Shown here: positions 13,211-19,586 of the stretch, piece by piece
How positions within the stretch are numbered: position 1 is the stretch's first letter
How the letters are laid out: the number at the start of each line of letters is the position of its first letter
Notes under the pieces: model-generated
Database searches by the model: none
What the model was told of the DNA's origin: nothing
The model's input: the letters and a program-made list of their open reading frames with translations, nothing else
Source: CAZSAK01 sp964605155
Lineage (GTDB): Bacteria > Pseudomonadota > Gammaproteobacteria > SZUA-140
DNA: 19,586 nt
NCBI GenBank assembly: GCA_964605155.1
Contig: CAZSAK010000032.1
Span: 1-19,586, forward strand
Direction of reading: 5' to 3'
Program-made: the position numbers and the translations under genes

Positions 13211-15046
13211 TCAATCGGCTTCCCTTTCCAGGGTGCAACAATGGGCGGCGTCTTCCGGCATCGTCCTGGGGGACAGCACTGCGCCGGTAACTGGATTCGG
13301 CCTGAATGTCGTACAACCCTTGAGACCTTTATCGTAGGCATAACCGTAAAGGTCCTTGAATGCCTCAAAGGAGTAGTCTTCGGGAACATTCACGGTCTTG
13401 GATATTGCGTTATCAATAAATGGCTGAACCGCCGCTTGCATATCGATATGCACCTGCGGTGAAAGCTTGCGGGCATCGGTAAATTCATCCGGCAATATGT
13501 CAGTATCGGGATATTTCTGAAGCCAAGCCAGCCATGCGTAGTTGCTGAGTTCATATTGCGTATATTCGCCATCCAGACCCAGCACGCGCCGGTTGTAGTT
13601 AAAATCAAATACCGGTTCCAGTCCGCTGGATATGTTGTTGGCAAGCAGGCTGATCGTTCCGGTCGGTGCAATTGCCGTCAAATGACTGTTTCGAACACCG
13701 TATTTCCGTATATCCTCGATGATCTCATCCGGCAAGCCGTTGACGAATTCTGATTGCAGGTACTTTTCCGGATCATAATAGGGAAAACTTCCCTTCTCTT
13801 TGGACAGTGCAATGGATTCCCTGTAGGCAGTATGACAAATAGCCTCCATGACGGAGGCCGCCAGGCGATAGGATTCCTCACTGCCGTAAACGATACCGAG
13901 CATAATCAGCGTATCCGCCAGACCCGTGATGCCCAAACCGATCCTGCGTGAATTGCGGGCCTGACGTGCCTGTACAGGCAACGGGAATTGCGAGAGATCG
14001 ATTACATTGTCCAGCATTCTCACTGCAACATGCGCAACATCCTGTATGCCTTCCATATCCAGCCTGGCCCTGTCGGAAAACGGTTCTACGACGAAGCGGG
14101 TCAGGTTGATGGAACCAAGATTACATGCACCATATGGCGGTAGTGGAATCTCGCCACAGGGATTTGTCGAGGATATGTTTTCCCGATACCAGAGGTTATT
14201 GAGGCGGTTGATACGATCAATAAAAAGCACACCGGGTTCGGCGTAATCGTAGGTCGCCCGCATGATCTTGTTCCAAAGTTCACGCGCCCGAATCCGCCTG
14301 TATACCCGGCAGGTTACCTGACCGGTTTCGCCCGGCCATGCACTGTCGATGGTTTCCACGTCCTTGAATTCACTGCCATCGGTCTTCAACAACGGGAATA
14401 TAAGCGGCCATTCAAGGTCCTGCCGCACAGCCTCCATAAAGCCGTCCGATGCCAGTACCGACAGGTTGAAGTGTCGCAGTTCCTGTTTGGCCTGCTTGGC
14501 CTCGATGAAACCCTCAATATCGGGATGATCGCACCGCAATGTTGCCATCATCGCGCCGCGTCTTGCGCCCGTGGATAACAGTGTGGAACACATACTGTCC
14601 CAGATTCGCATAAACGACATCGGACCCGATGCGATAGAGCCAACACTCGTTGCCGGGCTGCCCCTGGGCCTCAGGGTCGAGAAGTCATAGCCGACGCCCC
14701 CACCCTGCTGCATTGTGAAGGCACCTTCCTTCAACGCATCGAATATGCCATCCATCGAATCCTCGATTACGCCCATGACAAAGCAGTTAAACAATGTAAC
14801 GTGGCGTTTCGTGCCCGCACCGGCAAGGATTCGGCCCCCGGGTATAAATCTGAAATCGTGCAATACTCCATAAAACCGTTCCGCCCATGTGCCACTATTT
14901 TTTGATTCGACACCGGCCAGTGCTGCGGCGACACGCTGCCAGGTATCCTCTATTGTCGTATCATGGACATTATCCTGATCACGATAGCGATATTTACTGT
15001 CCCAGACGTGATAGGAAATCTCTGTCGTAAAATGCTTGTCTTGCAT
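13211..15046 (-). CDS. nrdJ: Adenosylcobalamin-dependent (class II) ribonucleotide reductase
   Basis: The 611-aa enzyme reduces ribonucleotides to deoxyribonucleotides using an adenosylcobalamin-derived radical, independent of oxygen. The active-site elements are present: redox Cys88 in FNCFVMG, the thiyl-radical Cys297 with Asn295 and Glu299 in NPCGEI, and the partner Cys308 in GACNLGSINL (11 residues on, as in known class II enzymes). The phosphate-binding segment PTGTISLLANN is also present. The C-terminus is short and ends with a vicinal Cys pair (HCC) that may reload the active-site disulfide; the longer zinc-type tail of many NrdJ proteins is missing. The start lies 23 bp after the der stop with AAAGGA upstream, so it is probably transcribed with der. 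No cobalamin riboswitch precedes it. Confidence 0.93.
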   Translation of the reverse strand: MQDKHFTTEISYHVWDSKYRYRDQDNVHDTTIEDTWQRVAAALAGVESKNSGTWAERFYGVLHDFRFIPGGRILAGAGTKRHVTLFNCFVMGVIEDSMDGIFDALKEGAFTMQQGGGVGYDFSTLRPRGSPATSVGSIASGPMSFMRIWDSMCSTLLSTGARRGAMMATLRCDHPDIEGFIEAKQAKQELRHFNLSVLASDGFMEAVRQDLEWPLIFPLLKTDGSEFKDVETIDSAWPGETGQVTCRVYRRIRARELWNKIMRATYDYAEPGVLFIDRINRLNNLWYRENISSTNPCGEIPLPPYGACNLGSINLTRFVVEPFSDRARLDMEGIQDVAHVAVRMLDNVIDLSQFPLPVQARQARNSRRIGLGITGLADTLIMLGIVYGSEESYRLAASVMEAICHTAYRESIALSKEKGSFPYYDPEKYLQSEFVNGLPDEIIEDIRKYGVRNSHLTAIAPTGTISLLANNISSGLEPVFDFNYNRRVLGLDGEYTQYELSNYAWLAWLQKYPDTDILPDEFTDARKLSPQVHIDMQAAVQPFIDNAISKTVNVPEDYSFEAFKDLYGYAYDKGLKGCTTFRPNPVTGAVLSPRTMPEDAAHCCTLEREAD

Positions 15047-15069
15047 ATCACAAAATCCTTTGAATCTAT

Positions 15070-16464
15070 TCAGGCTTTTTTCCTGCTGTATCGATTCCGC
15101 CGCCGACGTTTGTCCAGTTGCCGTTTCGTAAGTGTATTTTTCCTGCCTGCATAGGGATTTATCCCGCGCTTGAACTCGATATTCAGTGGCGTTCCCTCAA
15201 GTTTTAACGATCTGCTGAAATAATTCTGCAGATATCGCCTGTAACCTTTAGGCACCGCCTCTGTCTGATTGCCATGGATAATAATCTTGGGTGGATTTTG
15301 CCCACCCTGATGGGCATAACGCAGCTTGATCTGACGACCCCTTACCATCGGCGGAGGATGCTGTCGTATGGCGGACTCAAGCACGCGAGTCAATTGTGGT
15401 GTCGAATATTGCCCTGTTGCGCAATGATAGGCATTAATCACGGAGCGAAATAAACCGCCTATACCCGTACCGTGTAACGCCGAGATAAAGTGAATACTGG
15501 CAAAATCGATGAATGATAATTTTCTGTCCAGTTCCATTTTAATCCTGGTCTTGTAATCCGCATCGAGCTTATCCCACTTGTTGACGGCGATGACCAGTGC
15601 CCTGCCGCTATCGAGAACATAACCCAGGATCCTTGCATCCTGATCCGATATGCCTTGACGCGCATCGAGCACAAGGATTACCACATTACTCTCCTCAACG
15701 GCCTGCATGGTTTTGATGGCACTTAATCTTTCAATCATGTCAGTAACCTTGCCGCGACGGCGTAATCCCGCTGTATCAACAAGCGTATAGACCTGTCCAT
15801 CACGTTCAAAGGGAATATAGATACTGTCACGTGTAGTACCAGGCTTATCAAGAGCCAGCACTCTTTGTTCCCCAAGGACCCTGTTGATAAGGGTGGACTT
15901 GCCAACATTCGGCCTGCCTGCAACCGTGACCCTGATACCTGGTTGATATTCAACCTGCGCGAATTCATCTGCAGGCGGCAATAGATCATTTATTGTGCGC
16001 AAAAGTACGGCCATGCCGTCACCATGGGCTGCAGATATCGCAACCCAGTGTGGCATGCCCAGGGACCGGAATTCGGCGCTGGCTATGGCAACATCCAATC
16101 CTTCACACTTGTTGATCACCAGTACGAGTGGTTTACCGGTTATACGCAGTCGCGCTAATATATTTTCATCACCACTCGACAAGCCCGAACGCCCGTCAAC
16201 AAGCAATAAAATGATGTCCGACTCATCAACCGCATATATCGCCTGGGTCACGATTTGCCGATCCAGGTCATCTTTTGAATCCGTCAACCCACCGGTATCG
16301 ACGATGATGCATGTCCGGTCATTCACCTTGCAAAAACCGTAATTCCGGTCTCGGGTAAAACCGGCCTGATCCACTACCAGGGCATCACGCGTCCCGGACA
16401 ACCGATTAAACAGAGAGGATTTTCCTACATTAGGTCGCCCTACCAGGGCAATGACGGAATTCAT
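15070..16464 (-). CDS. der: Ribosome-assembly GTPase Der (EngA)
   Basis: The 464-aa protein has two tandem GTPase domains and a C-terminal KH-like domain, the layout unique to Der, which matures the 50S subunit. Domain 1 has GRPNVGKS (9-16), DTGG (56-59) and NKCE (118-121). Domain 2 has GRPNVGKS (183-190), DTAG (230-233) and NKWD (295-298). The KH-like region follows from about 350, with a basic tail ending KKA. The G4 motif of domain 1 ends in Glu rather than the usual Asp, a conservative change that should still contact guanine. It lies 184 bp after bamB on the same strand, in the conserved hisS-yfgM-bamB-der order. Confidence 0.97.
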   Translation of the reverse strand: MNSVIALVGRPNVGKSSLFNRLSGTRDALVVDQAGFTRDRNYGFCKVNDRTCIIVDTGGLTDSKDDLDRQIVTQAIYAVDESDIILLLVDGRSGLSSGDENILARLRITGKPLVLVINKCEGLDVAIASAEFRSLGMPHWVAISAAHGDGMAVLLRTINDLLPPADEFAQVEYQPGIRVTVAGRPNVGKSTLINRVLGEQRVLALDKPGTTRDSIYIPFERDGQVYTLVDTAGLRRRGKVTDMIERLSAIKTMQAVEESNVVILVLDARQGISDQDARILGYVLDSGRALVIAVNKWDKLDADYKTRIKMELDRKLSFIDFASIHFISALHGTGIGGLFRSVINAYHCATGQYSTPQLTRVLESAIRQHPPPMVRGRQIKLRYAHQGGQNPPKIIIHGNQTEAVPKGYRRYLQNYFSRSLKLEGTPLNIEFKRGINPYAGRKNTLTKRQLDKRRRRNRYSRKKA

Positions 16465-16648
16465 GCTAAGGACTCGCGAATGACATTACAGGATATCAAA
16501 GAGATGTGTTTTATTGACCAGGATATGACCACTATGTCCCCGGGACTGGTACAATCCCCGGTGTCAGGACATCGATTGCGTGATCATGCAGATCACCCCA
16601 GAATTATTCTGTTAATTCAATCCCTTATACGTCATGCCCAGGGATGGA

Positions 16649-17809
16649 TCAATTACTCCTGAGCGCAATCAGCATACCCAATTGATCAGTGACATATACT
16701 ATATCATCCATCACTACAGCGGGTACAAATACGCTTTTATCGCTCACCTTGTTTCGCGCCACGATTTCCCCATTGTGGCGATTGATCCAGTGGAGATAGC
16801 CGTCGAAATCACCGACGACGAGGTAATCCCTGTATATCACTGGTGTTGTCAGCGAACGTTGTTGCAGCTTGTCCTGCTTCCAGATTATGGCCCCGTTGAA
16901 ACGATCAAGAGCCCAGATTGTACTTTCGTTATCACTGATATAAAGAAATTGGTCGTCTATAGCCAATCCACTGTGTGATGAAAGGTCGCGCGACCACAAT
17001 AGACGCCCAGTAGATGTGTTTATTGCCACGAGCCGCCCATGATATGAGGCGGCATAAAAAATATCATCCTCCAGCACCGGATCTCCGTCTATATCGACCA
17101 GACGTTCAAGTTCGGAACGACCTTCCGGTACTGCAACCGTCACCTCCCAGAGGAATTTGCCGTCCGTCAGTGAAACGGCCACCACTTTGCCATTTGATAA
17201 ACCGGTCAATACCCGTCCATCCGCTATTACGGGCCGGCTACTGCCACGCAATGTCAGCGTTGGAACAGTCGTCTCATAGACCCACAGGCGTTGCCCGTCA
17301 TCCTTATCCAATCCATACAGTTTACCGTCGATGGTACGGACGACCACTACATCGCCCGCTGCAACCGGGGGCGTCAGCACTTCACTGGAGAGACGCGATC
17401 GCCATACCAGCTTTCCGTCACTACTACCCAATGCCAGCAACTCTCCATCACGTGTTCCGACCAACAACAGATCATCGGCCGACCCCAGACCCCCTGACAG
17501 AGATTCACCGGTTTCGATTTTCCAGTATCGTTTCCCGTTTTCCGCATCCAGCGATCGAATACTGCCATTCTGGCCAGCTATATACAGGTGTTCGTCAACC
17601 GCAACCGGCCTTAGATATGAATCGTTATTGATGATGTCCGACTGGGCCTGTTTGAACCAAACTGGATGAATTTCCACCTCGGATCTGATGGGCTCCAGCC
17701 TGGATGGCCTGATATCGATATCCGTTGCACCACTGCATCCAACAAGCCCAGCTATAAGCAAGAGTCCAGGGATTGCGCGCATCGCGTTCGTTTTGATACT
17801 CACCGGCAT
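16649..17809 (-). CDS. bamB: Outer-membrane assembly lipoprotein BamB
   Basis: The lipoprotein of the BAM complex helps insert beta-barrels into the outer membrane and is anchored to its inner face. The signal peptide ends in the lipobox LVGC, after which about 360 residues form PQQ-type WD-like repeats (DAENGKRYWKIE, DGKLVWRS, DDGQRLWVY, DGKFLWEV, STGRLLWSR, FNGAIIWKQ, HNGEIVARN), an eight-bladed propeller. I chose the ATG at 17809 (386 aa; MPVSIKTNAM before the hydrophobic core). An ATG at 17782 gives 377 aa, and the open frame extends to an ATG at 17893 inside yfgM, which would place about 28 residues before the signal. No start has a clear Shine-Dalgarno. Confidence 0.93.
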   Translation of the reverse strand: MPVSIKTNAMRAIPGLLLIAGLVGCSGATDIDIRPSRLEPIRSEVEIHPVWFKQAQSDIINNDSYLRPVAVDEHLYIAGQNGSIRSLDAENGKRYWKIETGESLSGGLGSADDLLLVGTRDGELLALGSSDGKLVWRSRLSSEVLTPPVAAGDVVVVRTIDGKLYGLDKDDGQRLWVYETTVPTLTLRGSSRPVIADGRVLTGLSNGKVVAVSLTDGKFLWEVTVAVPEGRSELERLVDIDGDPVLEDDIFYAASYHGRLVAINTSTGRLLWSRDLSSHSGLAIDDQFLYISDNESTIWALDRFNGAIIWKQDKLQQRSLTTPVIYRDYLVVGDFDGYLHWINRHNGEIVARNKVSDKSVFVPAVVMDDIVYVTDQLGMLIALRSN

Positions 17810-17867
17810 ATCAACAGCTGAGGGTAATGATTTGAATATGGCATAAAACAGCTCCGCATCGGATATT

Positions 17868-18503
17868 TCAACCTGCATCCGGAGCGAGGTCATTGAGCTT
17901 CATCTGCAATTGTTGTGTTGCGATACCGGACGGTGCTTCAGCCAGCGCTTTTTTATAAGCTTCAACGGCCTTGGAAGGCTTATCCAGGGCGATATACGCA
18001 TCACCTTTGATCTCCTCATATGCTGCCAGAAAATTTTTCGGTTCGACACTGTCAAGCAGGGTTATAGCCTGTTCAGATTCACCCTGGGCGATCATCACCT
18101 TGGCAAGACGCATTCGAGCTGTGTGTAACGTTTCAGGTTGCGTTGAATGATCCAGCACCCATTGTAATTTTGTGCGTGCGTCCGCATACTCGCCCGCCTC
18201 CACCTTTGTCTTTGCCACCACCAGGGCCGCAAGCGGTGCATAAGGCGTATTTGGAAATGAGCTTATAATGTATTCACTGCGGTCAGTTACGGCATCGTTG
18301 TTTTTTTGTTTCAATTCCTCTAGCAGCTGCTCATATTCCATCGAAGCTGATTCGGCTATCGAATTTTTATAGTCGAACCATGCCCTGGTACCAAACAGGC
18401 CGCCGATTCCAAGCACCACCCCCAAAATGACGAGCTTGCCGTTTTGTTTCCACCATTTCTTGATGGCCTCAATCTGTTCCTGTTCGGATGAATAACCTTC
18501 CAC
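17868..18503 (-). CDS. yfgM: YfgM-type ancillary SecYEG translocon subunit
   Basis: The 211-aa inner-membrane protein has a short cytoplasmic N-terminus, one transmembrane helix (about 24-42) and a periplasmic tetratricopeptide-like domain to the end. In E. coli, YfgM associates with SecYEG and the chaperone PpiD. The N-terminal EQEQIEAIKKWWKQNG segment is typical of the family. The start is GTG at 18503 with a strong AAAGGAG placed 8 nt upstream. It is 64 bp downstream of hisS and its end overlaps the longest possible bamB frame. Confidence 0.93.
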   Translation of the reverse strand: MEGYSSEQEQIEAIKKWWKQNGKLVILGVVLGIGGLFGTRAWFDYKNSIAESASMEYEQLLEELKQKNNDAVTDRSEYIISSFPNTPYAPLAALVVAKTKVEAGEYADARTKLQWVLDHSTQPETLHTARMRLAKVMIAQGESEQAITLLDSVEPKNFLAAYEEIKGDAYIALDKPSKAVEAYKKALAEAPSGIATQQLQMKLNDLAPDAG

Positions 18504-18567
18504 GAGTTACTCCTTTATATACAGTTTATGACTATACAGCAGTTTTTCCCTACACTTCTGTCGCCTG

Positions 18568-19586
18568 TCATCTTGATACCTTAACGAGATAGTCCTTGAG
18601 TGAAGTCTGCATGATAGTTTCCTGTGGTTTATTCACGCGCAGATACTTTATTGCAATCTGGCCCTTGGCCGATTCTTCTTCGCCGAGAATCAGCGCAATA
18701 TCGGCGCCGCTTTTATCAGCCCTTTTTAACTGGTTCTTGAAGTTACCGCCTCCGCAATTAACCCGCAAGGAAAGATCCGGTAATTCATCACGCAATGCTT
18801 CCGCCAGGATCTGGCCTTGCTGGACGGCCTGATCACCCACCAAAACGAGGTATGCGCTCGGGACTTTATGCATTGCAATACTGTCAGCAGCCCGCATAAG
18901 CGTGATAACCCGATCCAGGCCAACAGCGTAACCGGCGGCATACACGGATTTACCGCCGAGCTGTTCGATGAGCCCGTCGAATCGTCCACCCGCACAGATC
19001 GTTCCCTGGGCACCCAGTTCACCACTCACCCACTCGAATACAGTTTTTTCATAATAATCCAGGCCGCGCACCAATCGTGGATTGATCGCATAGCTGATAC
19101 CGAGCCTGTCAAGCATGCCTAACAGGGACTCAAAATGCAGTCTCGATTCTTCATCCAGATACTGTGACAGCATGGGAGCATTCTCAATAATTTCCTGCAT
19201 ATCAGGATTTTTGCTGTCCAGGATTCGTAGCGGGTTGGTATCAATCCGTCTCTTGCTGTCGTCATCGAGTTCATCGATATGGGCAGACATGTATTCTACA
19301 AGTTGCTCGCGATATCGCCCACGTGCCTCGACGCTACCCAGTGAATTGATCTGCAATTCCAGATCCTTGAGCCCCAGCATATGCCACAGACGCGACGTCA
19401 TACATATCATCTCTGCGTCAATATCCGGCCCTTCAAGACCGAATGCCTCTACACCCACCTGATGAAATTGACGGTAGCGACCTTTTTGCGGTCGTTCGTG
19501 ACGGAACATCGGCCCCATATACCACAAACGCGGTGTCTGTCCGCGCAACAGATTGTTTTCGATGCTTGCCCGCACACAGCCTGCTG
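18568..19586 (-). CDS. hisS: Histidyl-tRNA synthetase (5' part outside window)
   Basis: This is the C-terminal 339 or so residues of a class II aminoacyl-tRNA synthetase; the frame is open through the window edge, so the N-terminus is missing. Present are the AGCVRASIE segment, motif 2 (RHERPQKGRYRQFHQ, ATP binding), the histidine-specific LVRGLDYYEKTVFEW and GGRFDGLIEQLGG elements, motif 3 (AAGYAVGLDRV), and the C-terminal anticodon-binding domain (from about residue 235 of the fragment). It attaches histidine to tRNA-His. It is the first visible gene of the hisS-yfgM-bamB-der block. Confidence 0.96.
   Translation of the reverse strand, partial: AGCVRASIENNLLRGQTPRLWYMGPMFRHERPQKGRYRQFHQVGVEAFGLEGPDIDAEMICMTSRLWHMLGLKDLELQINSLGSVEARGRYREQLVEYMSAHIDELDDDSKRRIDTNPLRILDSKNPDMQEIIENAPMLSQYLDEESRLHFESLLGMLDRLGISYAINPRLVRGLDYYEKTVFEWVSGELGAQGTICAGGRFDGLIEQLGGKSVYAAGYAVGLDRVITLMRAADSIAMHKVPSAYLVLVGDQAVQQGQILAEALRDELPDLSLRVNCGGGNFKNQLKRADKSGADIALILGEEESAKGQIAIKYLRVNKPQETIMQTSLKDYLVKVSR

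Noticed and set aside
16465..16648. Small gene or terminator between bamB and der
   Set aside because: Only a weak 5-bp CCGGG/CCCGG inverted repeat near 16540-16560 and no T-run; the 60-codon plus-strand frame has no ribosome site.
17014..17631. 205-codon plus-strand open frame
   Set aside because: Antisense to the bamB propeller repeats; composition is proline- and histidine-rich noise.

Overview
The window is a stretch of gammaproteobacterial chromosome of moderate GC content. Four features point to the class: the hisS-yfgM-bamB-der gene order, a guaB-guaA-tadA cluster beside an mltF-type lytic transglycosylase, xseA with Gammaproteobacteria-like sequence, and CCA-encoded class II tRNA-Ser genes. 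A class II (adenosylcobalamin-dependent) ribonucleotide reductase and a lone APS kinase would suit an environmental, perhaps sulfur-metabolising, lineage. I cannot name a genus from sequence alone.

Left third (1-5276, accessory and tRNA zone). A minus-strand gene at 280-1323 encodes an undescribed protein. Its residues Thr1, Asp17, Arg19, Lys33 and Gly47, numbered after Met removal, fall exactly on the catalytic framework of proteasome/HslV Ntn-hydrolases. Short degenerate repeats lie on both sides of it. A SAM methyltransferase gene follows. Next is a module bounded by two diverged direct repeats of about 209 bp at a constant offset of 1602 bp. The right copy is the 3' part of an intact tRNA-Ser(GGA) plus its downstream flank; the left copy is a decayed tRNA-Ser 3' end with the same flank, including a 76-nt nested hairpin. 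Between the copies lie a strong sigma70 promoter overlapped by a near-consensus Fur box, a periplasmic EfeO-type cupredoxin gene and an outer-membrane beta-barrel gene, which I read as an iron-responsive module. Right of it are cysC and tRNA-Ser(CGA), with a CRP-like palindrome between them.

Middle (5402-10980). mltF is on the plus strand and converges on a minus-strand guaB-guaA-tadA cluster (purine nucleotide synthesis plus tRNA wobble inosine). guaB has a good sigma70 promoter and guaA may have its own. The guaB-xseA divergent gap holds an inverted repeat.

Right (10981-19586). xseA is translationally coupled (ATGA overlap) to a secreted M23 metallopeptidase gene. Converging on them is a minus-strand block of hisS (5' end outside the window), yfgM, bamB, der and, 23 bp downstream of der, nrdJ. 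This block joins protein synthesis, envelope biogenesis, ribosome maturation and deoxynucleotide supply.

The strongest leads for something undescribed are the proteasome-like Ntn protein and the tRNA-repeat-bounded, Fur-controlled cupredoxin/porin-like module. No CRISPR array, integrase or recognisable transposase gene was seen.
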